NCBI RefSeq assembly: GCF_003205615.1
Contig: NZ_PYBV01000046.1
Span: 1-64,000 of the forward strand
DNA length: 64,000 bases
Direction of reading: 5' to 3'
Origin: Micromonospora arborensis
GTDB lineage: Bacteria; Actinomycetota; Actinomycetes; Mycobacteriales; Micromonosporaceae
The notes under the pieces were generated by a model that made no database searches, was not told the origin of the DNA, and saw nothing but the letters and a program-made list of their open reading frames with translations. Below, one piece after another: positions 53,450 to 62,442 of the stretch. A program made the translations under genes and the position numbers. The first letter of the stretch is position 1. Each line of letters opens with the position of its first letter.

Positions 53450-54270
53450 TCGCCCAAGTGCGTCATGCGCGACGCAACCTGCTCCGCAGTGGGGCGGGTC
53501 AGCTCGCCCGCGATCCTGCCGTCGGCGAGGAACACCACCGAGTCGGCGAAGGAGGCGGCGACCGGGTCATGGGTGACCATCAGCACCGTCTGCCCCATGC
53601 CGTCCACCACATGCCGCAGCAGTTCCAGAACCCGTTTGCTGGACCGGGTATCCAGGGCACCGGTCGGCTCGTCCGCGACCACCACCTCGGGGTTTGTGAT
53701 CAGCGCGCGGGCCACCGCGACTCGCTGCTGTTGACCGCCGGAAAGCTCGCCCGGCCGCCGCTTGACGTGCTCGCCGAGGCCGACCGCGGTGAGCACTTCT
53801 CGCAGGAACCCCTGGTCGGTCTTCCGGTCCGCCAGCCGCAGCGGCAGCGTGACGTTCTGCTCGACGGTCAGCGCCCCCAGCAGGTTGTACGCCTGGAAGA
53901 CGAACCCGATCCGGTCGCGCCGCAGCTCGGTCAACTCGCTCTCCGGCCGGCCGGACAACTCCGTGTCACCCAGCATGACCCGGCCCGACGTGGGCCGGTC
54001 CAGGCCGGCCGCGCAGTTCAGAAACGTGCTCTTGCCCGATCCGGACGGGCCCATGACGGCGGTGAACGTACCGCGTGGGAACGCGGCTGTCACCGCGTCG
54101 AGAGCCCGTACCGCGTTCTTTCCCGACCCGTACTCCTTCGACACCGACTCCAGGCGCACGGCGTAGGACGATGTTCCGGACGTCGGCACTGAGGGGGTGT
54201 CTAGCGGGTCGGTCGCGGCGGTCTCGGCCTGCGGGACGCGCCGTCTCGACGGGCCCCTGAGTGATCTCAT
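53443..54270 (-). CDS. ABC transporter ATP-binding protein (LolD/MacB type)
   Basis: A 275-residue ATPase: Walker A GPSGSGKST, Q-loop FVFQAYNLLGALTV, signature LSGGQQQR, Walker B VVVADEPTGALD, and switch MVTHDP. An unusual N-terminal tail of about 35 residues (Arg-, Pro- and Thr-rich) precedes the domain. ATG 54270 is chosen from internal candidates because TAGCAT ends 8 bases upstream; the open frame continues to 54321. It pairs with the overlapping FtsX-type permease. Confidence 0.93.
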   Translation of the reverse strand: MRSLRGPSRRRVPQAETAATDPLDTPSVPTSGTSSYAVRLESVSKEYGSGKNAVRALDAVTAAFPRGTFTAVMGPSGSGKSTFLNCAAGLDRPTSGRVMLGDTELSGRPESELTELRRDRIGFVFQAYNLLGALTVEQNVTLPLRLADRKTDQGFLREVLTAVGLGEHVKRRPGELSGGQQQRVAVARALITNPEVVVADEPTGALDTRSSKRVLELLRHVVDGMGQTVLMVTHDPVAASFADSVVFLADGRIAGELTRPTAEQVASRMTHLGEW

Positions 54271-54457
54271 GCCGTCCGATGCTAGGAACGACGGCTGCCC
54301 GGTGCCGATACCGCACGCCACCGAATACGAGGTACAGCTGGCTGTAGTGCCGGTGAAGCAGTACGACGCTCAGGGCGGCGAACTCCTGAGTCTGCGGGCA
54401 CGACGTTTCACGTTCCGGGCACCTACCAGAGACCGCCGCGCCGGTAGGGTCGTCGGC

Positions 54458-55402
54458 GTGGATCTGGACGCCATCGCCGCGCGGCTCGGGGTGCCCGTCG
54501 AGGACGTCGAGCGCGTGCACCAACTCGCCGGCGATCGACCGTCGGCTCCGCTGCCCGCCAGGGCCGACGCGCCCGTGATCCTCGACCGGCTCGCGGTGCG
54601 ACCGGACGACGCCGCCGAGATCATGGCGGGCTGGCCCGACCCCGACTCGCCATTGTGGACTCCGGAGCTGCGCTGGCTGCTCGACCGCTCGATCGCCCTG
54701 GTCCGCGCCGACCTCGGCGGTCACGGCTGGTTGTCGCCCGGTCCGGAGCTGCCGCGCGAACGAGGGCCCGCCTGGCAGCACCTGTATGTGTACGCGTACC
54801 TGGCCCTGGTCGACGTCGCCCGGGGCTACCACCGCGACCACGGCATCCCCGATGCCGTGTCGTGGTTGAGCCTCGCGGACCTGGGCCGCAACCTCGCCAT
54901 CGACCGGCGGATGCGCCGCGAGGGCTGGCCGGTCATGCAGAGTTGGCTGACGCTGCACGTTCGCGGCAGCGTCTACGAGCTGGGCCGGCTGCAACACCAC
55001 CCGGGCGACGGGGCCATCGGCCTGCACGTCCCCGACACGGGGCCGCTGACCCCGGAGGCGGTCGCGGCGTCGCTCGACGACGCGCGTGCGTTCTTCCCGC
55101 GCCACTTCCCCGACGAGGCCTACACCGCGTTCTCCTGCGGCTCGTGGCTGCTCGACCCGCAGTTGCGGGAATACCTGCCCGAAGGCTCCAACATCGCCCG
55201 GTTCCAGCAGATGTTCGAGCTGGACCCCTACCAGGAGCAGGACGGTCCGGACGCCGACGTCGAGGTGCTGCGTTTCGTGTTCCGCACCCTGAGCACGCCG
55301 CTCGACCAGTTGCCCCGCCGCACCGTGCTCCAGCGCGCGATCGTCGACCACCTCAGGGCCGGCCGCCACTGGCACTGGCGGCACGGCCGCTTCCCGATCT
55401 AG
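54458..55402 (+). CDS. Acyltransferase domain-containing protein (DUF5596/GNAT-like)
   Basis: A 314-residue protein of an actinobacterial family annotated as acyltransferase-like with an N-terminal helical domain (DLDAIAARLGVPVEDVERV) and a C-terminal GNAT-like part (HVRGSVYELGRLQ, GLHVPDTGPLTPEAVAASLDDARAFFPRHFPD, FSCGSWLLDPQLREYLPEGSNIARFQQMF). Family members are found in many Streptomyces and Micromonospora; the acceptor is unknown. GTG 54458 is 7 bases after TAGGGT; a longer frame to 54197 exists without ribosome site. Confidence 0.75.
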   Translation: MDLDAIAARLGVPVEDVERVHQLAGDRPSAPLPARADAPVILDRLAVRPDDAAEIMAGWPDPDSPLWTPELRWLLDRSIALVRADLGGHGWLSPGPELPRERGPAWQHLYVYAYLALVDVARGYHRDHGIPDAVSWLSLADLGRNLAIDRRMRREGWPVMQSWLTLHVRGSVYELGRLQHHPGDGAIGLHVPDTGPLTPEAVAASLDDARAFFPRHFPDEAYTAFSCGSWLLDPQLREYLPEGSNIARFQQMFELDPYQEQDGPDADVEVLRFVFRTLSTPLDQLPRRTVLQRAIVDHLRAGRHWHWRHGRFPI

Positions 55403-55409
55403 GGTCGGC

Positions 55410-55442
55410 GGGCCCGGCCTGGTCACCGACCGGGCCGGGCCC
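55410..55442. terminator. Bidirectional terminator
   Basis: GGGCCCGGCC (55410-55419) pairs perfectly with 55433-55442, and GGTC/GACC extend the stem inward after one mismatch, leaving an ACC loop. It lies between the convergent stops at 55402 and 55451, ending both transcripts. Confidence 0.8.
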
Positions 55443-55450
55443 ACCACCCG

Positions 55451-58282
55451 TCAGCCGGTGGTCAGGGTGAACCTCTCCCAGGACCCGACCGTCGTACGGT
55501 TGGCGATCAGCGACCCCGCCCCGGCGTTCTCGGCGGCCACGATCTGGTTGTTGGCCAGAGCCCGCAGACCGACCGTCCCGTCCGAGTTGTTGATGATCTG
55601 GAACGTCTCCCACGGTCCGATCGTCGTGCGGTTCGCGATCAACGGATTGGCGCCCGCGTTGTCAGCGCAGACGTACAGGCCGTTGGCGCGCGAGCGGAGG
55701 GCGATGTTGCCGTTGCCGGCGTCCACCCGGTCAAACTGCTCGGTCGTCCCCACGGAGGCCTTGTTGGCGATCAGCGGGTTGCTGCCGACGGCCGACACGT
55801 ACTGGTTGTTGACCTGCGCCCGCAGCGTGATCCCCCCGCTGGGGGCGGTGGTGCCGGTGGTGAAGGTGAACGCGTCGACGTCGAACAGGTTGCCCGAGCC
55901 ACCCTTGAAGACCAGGTAGAGCGTGGTCGTCGAGGCGGGCGGGCTGGTGATGGCGGTGGAGACGTCGACGAAGGTCTCCCAGCTACCGGTCACCGGGACC
56001 GTGGCGGTGCCCAGCAGGGTGCCGGTAGCGGACCCGGCGCGGACCTCGATGGTGCCGCCGGCACCGGCCGAGGAGACCCGGGCGGTGAACCGGTTCGCGT
56101 TGGACAGGTTGTACGGCTGGTACGAGATCCAGTCGTTGTTCTCGATGAACCCGGCGGTGCGGCCACCCTCGGCGTTGGTGTGGTCGGTGGCCTGGACACC
56201 GGACTGCGCGGTGAAGTGCTCACCCTGCCGGTGCTTCGGTTGCAGGGTCTTGATGCTGTGCGTGGTGAGACCACCGTTGTCGGTGTAGGCGGCGTCGAAG
56301 ACACCGTAGATGTTGGCCGCCGCGTCGTGCTCACCGTCGGTCGGGACGGTGATGGTGCCGCTGCAACCGGTCTTCGAGGTGATCTGGTGCGCGTGGCTGT
56401 CGTGACCCAGCGCGTAGGTCAGGCTCACCTTGGCGCAGTCGATCGTGCCGTCCTGCGGGTCGCTCACCGAGATCTGGTACGGCACCGTGTCACCGAAGGT
56501 GAACAGCTGCCCATCCGTGGGAGAGGTGAGCGTCACCGTCGGGGCGGTGTTCCCCACGGTGACGACCAGGCTTGCCGTGCCGGACAGGCCGGTCGGGTCG
56601 GTGACCTTCAGGGTGGGGGAGTAGGTGCCGTTCGTGGTGTACGTCTTCGTCGGGTTGGCCGCCGTCGACGTGGTGCCGTCGCCGAACGTCCACAGGTAGC
56701 TCAGCGCGCCGCCCTCCGGGTCGGAGCTGCCGGCCGAGGAGAAGTTGACGGTCAGCGGGTTCGACCCCGAGGTGGGGTTGGCCGAGGCGACCGCGATCGG
56801 GTTGCGGTTACCACCACCGATGTACTCGATCCGGAACAGCGCCTGGTTGTTCGAACCGGTGCCGTAGTCCAGCACGTACAGGGCGCCGTCCGGGCCGAAG
56901 GCCATGTCCATGACCTGGGTGCCGCTCCACGGGAAGCTGGAGATCTCCCCGCGCGAGCCGTCGGAGTTGATCTTGATCGGCTTGATCCACCGGCGGCCGT
57001 ACTCGCCGGCGAAGAACTGGCCGTCCAGCGACTGCGGGAACTTGATGCTGGAGTTGAGCGAGGCGTTGTACCGGTAGACCGGCCCACCCATCGGGGACTC
57101 GGAGCCGCTGCCGAACTCCGACGGCGACCCGGAGTCGCCGGCGTACTTGATCCAGGCCGGCTTCGCCGCGGGCAGCGTGCCGAGGCCGGTGTTGCGGAAC
57201 GAGTTGTTGGTCGGCCCGCCCGTGCAGTTGTACTTGGACTGCGACGGCCCGGACGGGAAGGTGTATTCGTTGTATGTTTCAGTGCTGGTGTTGCTGCCGG
57301 TGCAGTACGGCCAGCCGAAGTTGCCGGGTGCCGTGATGCGGTTGAACTCGACCTGACCGGAGGGGCCACGGCTGGAGTTCGTGGACCCGGAGTCGGGGCC
57401 GTAGTCACCGAGGTAGACGACACCGGTCGCCTTGTCGACGCTCATCCGGAACGGGTTGCGCAGACCCATCGCGTAGATCTCCGGACGGGTGCCCGACGTG
57501 CCGGGGGCGAACAGGTTGCCCGACGGGATGGTGTACGTGCCGTCCGCCTGCGGCTTGATCCGCAGCAGCTTGCCCCGCAGGTCGTTGGTGTTGCCGGCCG
57601 AGCGCTGGGCGTCGAACTGCGGGTTGCGGTTGGTCCGCTCGTCGAGCGGCGCGTACCCGGAGGACTCGAACGGGTTGGTGTCGTCGCCGGTGGTCAGGTA
57701 CAGGTTGCCGGCGGCGTCGAAGTCCAGGTCACCGCCGACGTGGCAGCACTGTCCACGGTCGTTGGCCACCTGGAGCACGATCTTCTCGCTGCTCAGGTTG
57801 AGCGTGTCGTCGCTGTTGAGCGTGAACCGGGACAGCCGCAGATGCCCCTTCCACCGGTCCCAGTCGGACTGCGAGCCGGTCGTCGGGGCGTCCCCGGACG
57901 GGGTGCTCAACGTCGGCGAGTAGTACAGGTAGATCCACCGGTTGGTGGCGAAGTTGGGGTCGACGGCGACGCCCTGCAACCCCTCCTCGTCGTGTGTGTA
58001 GACGGACAGGGTGCCGGAGGTCTTGGTGTTGCCGTTCACGTCGGTGACCCGCAGGACGCCGTTGCGGGCGGTGTGCAGCACCGAGCGGTTGGGCAGCACG
58101 GCCAGGGACATGGCCTCACCCAGTTCGGCGGAGCCGGTGGCGAGTTTGACCTGCTGATAGTCGGAGGCGGGGATGACCACCGCCTGAGCGGTGGACGGTG
58201 CGGCCACGGCCAGGGTCACGCTCGCGACGGTGGTGACCGCCGCGATGAGTGCCCGGGACCAGCGCCGGGGGTTCGAAAGCAT
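55451..58282 (-). CDS. Secreted PQQ-type sugar dehydrogenase with PKD, CBM6-like and fascin-like domains
   Basis: A 943-residue exported protein. A Sec signal ends at about residue 33 (STAQA). The GSDH/sorbosone dehydrogenase six-blade domain (about 40-485) includes HTARNGVLRVTD, QCCHVGGDLDFDAAGNLYLTTGDDTNPF and MGLRNPFRMSVDKATG. A PKD domain follows (about 490-580, LSYLWTFGDGTTS), then a beta domain, a CBM6-like module (NDWISYQPYNLS, about 710-815) and a fascin-like C-terminal module (about 818-943). It probably oxidises sugars bound to polysaccharide outside the cell. ATG 58282 follows AGAAAGGA. It lies 87 bp after the ThuA gene and is likely co-transcribed. Confidence 0.9.
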   Translation of the reverse strand: MLSNPRRWSRALIAAVTTVASVTLAVAAPSTAQAVVIPASDYQQVKLATGSAELGEAMSLAVLPNRSVLHTARNGVLRVTDVNGNTKTSGTLSVYTHDEEGLQGVAVDPNFATNRWIYLYYSPTLSTPSGDAPTTGSQSDWDRWKGHLRLSRFTLNSDDTLNLSSEKIVLQVANDRGQCCHVGGDLDFDAAGNLYLTTGDDTNPFESSGYAPLDERTNRNPQFDAQRSAGNTNDLRGKLLRIKPQADGTYTIPSGNLFAPGTSGTRPEIYAMGLRNPFRMSVDKATGVVYLGDYGPDSGSTNSSRGPSGQVEFNRITAPGNFGWPYCTGSNTSTETYNEYTFPSGPSQSKYNCTGGPTNNSFRNTGLGTLPAAKPAWIKYAGDSGSPSEFGSGSESPMGGPVYRYNASLNSSIKFPQSLDGQFFAGEYGRRWIKPIKINSDGSRGEISSFPWSGTQVMDMAFGPDGALYVLDYGTGSNNQALFRIEYIGGGNRNPIAVASANPTSGSNPLTVNFSSAGSSDPEGGALSYLWTFGDGTTSTAANPTKTYTTNGTYSPTLKVTDPTGLSGTASLVVTVGNTAPTVTLTSPTDGQLFTFGDTVPYQISVSDPQDGTIDCAKVSLTYALGHDSHAHQITSKTGCSGTITVPTDGEHDAAANIYGVFDAAYTDNGGLTTHSIKTLQPKHRQGEHFTAQSGVQATDHTNAEGGRTAGFIENNDWISYQPYNLSNANRFTARVSSAGAGGTIEVRAGSATGTLLGTATVPVTGSWETFVDVSTAITSPPASTTTLYLVFKGGSGNLFDVDAFTFTTGTTAPSGGITLRAQVNNQYVSAVGSNPLIANKASVGTTEQFDRVDAGNGNIALRSRANGLYVCADNAGANPLIANRTTIGPWETFQIINNSDGTVGLRALANNQIVAAENAGAGSLIANRTTVGSWERFTLTTG

Positions 58283-58369
58283 GATCGTCCTTTCTCGACG
58301 ACCAGGGCCGGGCGTGCGGGGGCGCACCACGGCCAGGTGGGGGTGGTGAAAGAGCGCGTCGAGGCGCGA

Positions 58370-59569
58370 TCAGCTGGTGGTGACGAGGTCGAACTTCTCC
58401 CACTGCCCGATGGTGGTCCGGTTGGCGATCAGCGGGGAGGCGCCCCCGTTGTCAGCGGCGACGTAACGGTTGTTCACGGTGGCCCGCAGGCTCACCGTGC
58501 CGTCGGAGTTGCGGACGAGCTGGAACGTCTCCCAGGCGCCGGCGCTGGCCCGGTTGGCGATCAGCGCGGAAGCCCCGGCGTTCTCCGCCGCGACGAACTG
58601 CCCGTTGCTCTTGGCGCGCAGCGCGACGTTGCCGTTGGCCAGGTTGACCAGGTCGAACCGCTCGCTGGTCCCGACGGAGGTCTTGTTGGCGATCAGCGCG
58701 GTGGTGGCGTTCGGCGCGCTCACGTACTGGTTGTTGGCGCGGGCCTTGAGGGTCGAGCCGGCGGGGGTGGGCGGCGGAGTCGTCGGCGGGGTCGTCGTGC
58801 GCGGCGAGCAGTCGGCGCTGACGGAACCCGCCGCGACCTGCAGGCCGCCGAGCAGCATCCGGGTGAAGTTCGGGTCGGTGTATGACGCCTCGGTGTGCCC
58901 GAGGCCCGTGTACCAGGCGCGTCCGCCACCGTAGGCCTTGCACCAGGTGATCGGGTGGTCGCCGCTCATGTTGCCACCGCTGTACGACGACTCGTCGAGG
59001 CTGGCCAGGACCCGCGCGCTGGACCGGGGGTTGGTGCGGTAGTTGTACCACTCGTCGGAGCGGGACCAGGTGCTGGGCAGGTGCGCGGTCGACGGGTTGG
59101 TCCGGTCCTCGATCTTCACGGTCGCCGTCTGGATCGCCGGGTGCGAGTCGAACCACGCGCCGACGAGCGAGCCGTACCACGGCCAGCTGTACTCGGTGTC
59201 GGCGGCGGCGTGCACGCCGACGTACCCACCACCGGCGGCGATGTACGACTCGAACGCCGTCTGCTGGCTGGCGTTGAGGACGTCACCGGTCGTCGACATG
59301 AAGACCACCGCCTGGTACTGGGCCAGGTTGGAGGTGGTGAACTGGCCGGCATCCTCGGTCGCGGTCACGGTGAAGCCGTTGGCCGAGCCGAGCTGCTGGA
59401 TCGCGGCGATGCCGTTGGGGATGGACGAGTGGCGGAAGCCGGCGGTCTTGCTGAACACCAGGACCTTGGTCAGGGGTGCCGCCGAGGCCTGCGTCGGAAG
59501 GGCGACCAGGCCGGCCAACAACACGGCCACGCCGGTGACGAGACCTAACAAACGGGAACGGGAACGCAT
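58370..59569 (-). CDS. Secreted ThuA-domain protein with fascin-like module
   Basis: A 399-residue exported protein with a Sec signal ending at about residue 30 (ASA). The ThuA domain (residues 33-235) includes KVLVFSKTAGFRHSSIPNGIAAI, GGGYVGVHAAADTEYSWPWYGSLVGAWF and YGGGRAWYTGLGHTEASY. ThuA proteins act in disaccharide (trehalose-type) or glycoside catabolism and resemble glutamine-amidotransferase folds. A Thr/Pro linker (TTTPPTTPPPTP) leads to a fascin-like beta-trefoil module (about 275-399) also found in the next gene. ATG 59569 has a strong AGAGGAG site. Confidence 0.9.
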   Translation of the reverse strand: MRSRSRLLGLVTGVAVLLAGLVALPTQASAAPLTKVLVFSKTAGFRHSSIPNGIAAIQQLGSANGFTVTATEDAGQFTTSNLAQYQAVVFMSTTGDVLNASQQTAFESYIAAGGGYVGVHAAADTEYSWPWYGSLVGAWFDSHPAIQTATVKIEDRTNPSTAHLPSTWSRSDEWYNYRTNPRSSARVLASLDESSYSGGNMSGDHPITWCKAYGGGRAWYTGLGHTEASYTDPNFTRMLLGGLQVAAGSVSADCSPRTTTPPTTPPPTPAGSTLKARANNQYVSAPNATTALIANKTSVGTSERFDLVNLANGNVALRAKSNGQFVAAENAGASALIANRASAGAWETFQLVRNSDGTVSLRATVNNRYVAADNGGASPLIANRTTIGQWEKFDLVTTS

Positions 59570-60125
59570 GCTCTTGCTCCTCTGCTGAGCGTCGACCCGG
59601 GCGCGCGCGTCGCTGGACGTGCGGCCTCGCCGGGGCCGAGTTGGCGGTGGTACGGAGCCGGGCCGCCGATGCTCGGCTGAGGTGCTGCGGGTGGCGCGGT
59701 GGTGTCGGGGTGGTGCCATGCCTGTGGACGGTCGTCCCGCGGGGGAGTGCGCGACGCTGCGCCGTGCGCGGGCGCTCCCCGCCCGCCGAGGGGGGAGCGT
59801 CACAGTCGAGACCGACAGCGTCAGGAGACGGCTGGCGCGGCGGCGACGACCATGCGCGATGGGGCCGCCGACGACCTCGATCGGCCAGTGTGGATGATCG
59901 AGGTGTATCGACTTGCATCGCTGAGGCAGTAAACCTCCGATGTCTGCGCTCCGTCAAGCCCGCGCTCGTCGGCTCTCACCACCTGAAGCGGGGGTCCGTG
60001 CCGCGCACCCCGCCGCAATCCCCGGCACGGCGGGTCCGCCAGACGGAGGCGCTACCGGCGGAGGCGCTACCGGCGGAGGCGCTACCGGCGGAGGCGCTAC
60101 CGGCGGTGGCGGTCCGGGTCGCTGC
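59570..60125. other. Gap upstream of the ThuA gene
   Basis: A 556-bp region without a supportable gene. It must contain the ThuA-operon promoter. A hairpin with 8-bp arms (59773-59780, 59792-59799; CGCTCCCC and its complement) and a 15-bp tandem repeat (60045-60104) are the only structured elements seen. Confidence 0.5.
60045..60104. repeat. 15-bp tandem repeat, four perfect copies
   Basis: GGAGGCGCTACCGGC occurs four times without error, followed by a diverged fifth unit. Because 15 is a multiple of three, each strand has an open repeat (for example GGATG/EALPA-type pentapeptides), but no ribosome site or start supports coding. Confidence 0.9.
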
Positions 60126-60854
60126 CTAACCCTGGCCGGAGGGTACGGGACCCCGCGCGCCTCTCGTGGCCATCAGGATCAGGTCGGCGATCGCCTCCGG
60201 GTGGGTGACCATGGCGAGGTGCGAGGAGTCGACCTCGATCGTGGTCGCGTCCATCCGCTCGGCCAGGAACCGTTCCAGCTCGGGTGCCGTGGTGCGGTCC
60301 TGGGTGGAGATCGAGTAGTAGCAGGGCTTGTCGCGCCACGCGGCGGTCGTCGTACGGCCCTTGAAGAGGTCGTCGGCGATCGGCCCCTGTGCCGCGTACA
60401 GGGTGCGTGCGCGGGTCGCGTCGACCCCGCCCGCGAAGTCGTCGAGGAAGGCGCTCTCGCTCAGCTGCGCGTACCCGCCGTGGTGGACGAGACCGGCGTT
60501 CGCCGGCGGCGTCGGGTACTTCGCGGCGAGCGCGGTGTAGTCCTCGCCGGCGTCCGGTGCGCGGGCGGCGACGTACACCAGGGCGGAGACCAACGGATGG
60601 TTGCCGGCCTCGCTGATGACCGTTCCTGCCCAGGAGTGACCGACCAGCACCGTCGGCCCGTCCTGGCGGTCGAGGGCGCGGTTGGTGGCGGCGACGTCCT
60701 CGGCCAGGGAGGTCAGCGGGTTCTGCACGGCGGTGACGGTCAACCCGGCCCGTTGCAGGAGGGGGATGACGTCGGACCAGGAGGAGCCGTCGGCGTAGGC
60801 GCCGTGCACCAGGACGACATTGCTGGCGGGCTCGGCCGGGGACGTGTCACTCAT
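60126..60854 (-). CDS. Alpha/beta hydrolase (esterase/salicylate-esterase-like)
   Basis: A 242-residue hydrolase. The nucleophile elbow is VGHSWAG; the oxyanion region is VLVHGAYADGSSW; the catalytic His lies in DSSHLAMVTHPEAIA. This is the pattern of the small cofactor-free alpha/beta hydrolase family (AB_hydrolase_6) related to plant methyl-ester esterases. ATG 60854 follows GGAGGTCC; a longer frame to 60920 lacks a site. Probably an intracellular esterase. Confidence 0.9.
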   Translation of the reverse strand: MSDTSPAEPASNVVLVHGAYADGSSWSDVIPLLQRAGLTVTAVQNPLTSLAEDVAATNRALDRQDGPTVLVGHSWAGTVISEAGNHPLVSALVYVAARAPDAGEDYTALAAKYPTPPANAGLVHHGGYAQLSESAFLDDFAGGVDATRARTLYAAQGPIADDLFKGRTTTAAWRDKPCYYSISTQDRTTAPELERFLAERMDATTIEVDSSHLAMVTHPEAIADLILMATRGARGPVPSGQG

Positions 60855-61021
60855 CTGGACCTCCGCACGCGACGACGCGGTGCCACCGCTCAGCCGCCGA
60901 CGACAGTTCTCACCTGACACTCTCCCGTACGCCGGGCTGGTTGGTGGGCCGAACGCCGAGGGTTCGAACCGTCAACGTGCCGGGTCCGCTGCGAGGGTCC
61001 AGCGGCGTCGACGGCGGGCGG

Positions 61022-61765
61022 TCACCGACCGAGGACGAGGTAGGCGAGGCCGAGGACGCCCCGGTAGCCGCCGACGTACTGGCGCAACCGGTCGTCGAGC
61101 TCCGTGCGGACGTCGGCGGCGCGGGGATCCTCCGGGTACGTCAGCAGCCACTCCTGGCGGCCCGCGAGCCAGGTGGACTCGAAGTCGTCCCACTCCCGTT
61201 GGTCGGCGGTGCTCAGGTGCAGCACCCGCCAGCCCCGCTCCCGAGCGGCCTCGATCAGCCTCGGGAGGGTCCCGACCTCCGGGCCGAAGATCTGCTCGAC
61301 CTCCGGCGGCGGGGGACGGTCCCAGTACGCGTCACCGAAGAGCAGCCTTCCCCCCGGTCGGACCAGGGTGGCGAGCGCGTCGAGGGCGGCGTCGGTGCCG
61401 CCGAAGGCGTGCGCGGAGCCGATGCAGAGGACCCGGTCGGCCGGCTCCTGCCAGGCCGCGACCTCGCCCATGACGAAGGCGACGTGCCGGTTCAGCGACC
61501 GGTCCGCGGCCAGGCGCCGCCCCCGGGTGAGGGCGGCGCCGTCGGTGTCGACGCCGACGCCCCGCGTCGCGACCGGGCCGGACACACCCCCGGCGGCGAC
61601 CGCCCGCAGCAGCAGCTCACCCCAACCGCAACCCAGATCGAGTACGCGCGCGCCGGGGCGGACGTCGAGTCGCTGCAGCAGCAGCGCCGCGTGCTCCTGC
61701 GACAGCGGAGTGTTCCAGCGCATCCGCGCGTAGCGGCTGGTGGCGAGGTGGTCGGCTGACTGCAT
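61022..61765 (-). CDS. SAM-dependent methyltransferase
   Basis: A 247-residue class I methyltransferase with motif I VLDLGCGWGELLLRA, motif II/III acid region GVDTDG, and VLCIGSAHAFGGTDAAL then GGRLLFGDAYW (motif post-III). N-terminal SADHLATSRYARMRWNTPLSQ is the typical opening of a small-molecule/protein methyltransferase group. The substrate is unknown. A CACCCT box lies 6 bases before ATG 61765, which may be leaderless. Confidence 0.9.
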   Translation of the reverse strand: MQSADHLATSRYARMRWNTPLSQEHAALLLQRLDVRPGARVLDLGCGWGELLLRAVAAGGVSGPVATRGVGVDTDGAALTRGRRLAADRSLNRHVAFVMGEVAAWQEPADRVLCIGSAHAFGGTDAALDALATLVRPGGRLLFGDAYWDRPPPPEVEQIFGPEVGTLPRLIEAARERGWRVLHLSTADQREWDDFESTWLAGRQEWLLTYPEDPRAADVRTELDDRLRQYVGGYRGVLGLAYLVLGR

Positions 61766-61839
61766 CCGTTGAGGGTGCCAAGTGGTGATCGTCGGCGTGC
61801 GCCGGGTCCGGTGTCGGCGCGTACGGCAGGATCGGTGGG

Positions 61840-62415
61840 GTGGACGCGCAGCGGTCGGGGCCGTTTCGGCGGCCGACCCCGCCGGAGGTGGCGGCGGCGG
61901 CCGGTCGGGGCCTGCCCGACGTGATCGGTCCCGGCCTGCGGGTGTTGTTCTGTGGCTTCAACCCGGGTCTCTACTCCGCCGCCGTGGGATTGCCCTTCGC
62001 CCGTAAGGGCAGTCGGTTCTGGCCGGCCCTGCACGGTGGCGGCTTCACCGACCGGGAGCTGCGCCCGTGGGAGCACGACGAGTTGCTGCGACACGGCCTG
62101 GGCATCACCAGCCTGAGCAACCGGGCCACCGCCCGTGCCGACGAACTGACGTCGGCGGAGCTGGTGGCCGGGGTGGCGGGGTTGGCGGTGAAGGCCGAGC
62201 GGTACCGGCCGCGGTGGGTGGCGATTCTCGGGGTGACCGCGTACCGGATCGCCTTTGTCCGGCCCAGGGCCGGGTTGGGTCCGCAGCCGGATCGGCTGGG
62301 CCCGGCCCGGGTGTGGGTGCTGCCCAACCCCAGTGGCCTGAACGCGCACTTCCCGCTGCCGGCGTTGACCGCCGAGTTCGCGAGGCTGCGGCGTGCGCTG
62401 GAGGTCGACGCGTGA
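61840..62415 (+). CDS. mug: G/U mismatch-specific DNA glycosylase
   Basis: A 191-residue DNA repair enzyme of the Mug/TDG family that removes uracil and related bases from mismatches with G. The active-site segment is LRVLFCGFNPGLYSAAVGLPFA (Asn in GFNPG), the second motif is VLPNPSGLNAHF, and GRKGSRFW-like ARKGSRFWPALHGGGF is typical. GTG 61840 sits 7 bases after a CAGGAT box. Length is normal. Confidence 0.95.
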   Translation: MDAQRSGPFRRPTPPEVAAAAGRGLPDVIGPGLRVLFCGFNPGLYSAAVGLPFARKGSRFWPALHGGGFTDRELRPWEHDELLRHGLGITSLSNRATARADELTSAELVAGVAGLAVKAERYRPRWVAILGVTAYRIAFVRPRAGLGPQPDRLGPARVWVLPNPSGLNAHFPLPALTAEFARLRRALEVDA

Positions 62416-62419
62416 GCTG

Positions 62420-62442
62420 AGGCCCAGGCGTGCGCGGGGCCT
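62420..62442. terminator. Weak hairpin between convergent mug and SRPBCC genes
   Basis: AGGCCC (62420-62425) and GGGCCT (62437-62442) form a 6-bp stem with an 11-base loop, overlapping the stop codon of the minus-strand gene. Tentative bidirectional terminator. Confidence 0.35.
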
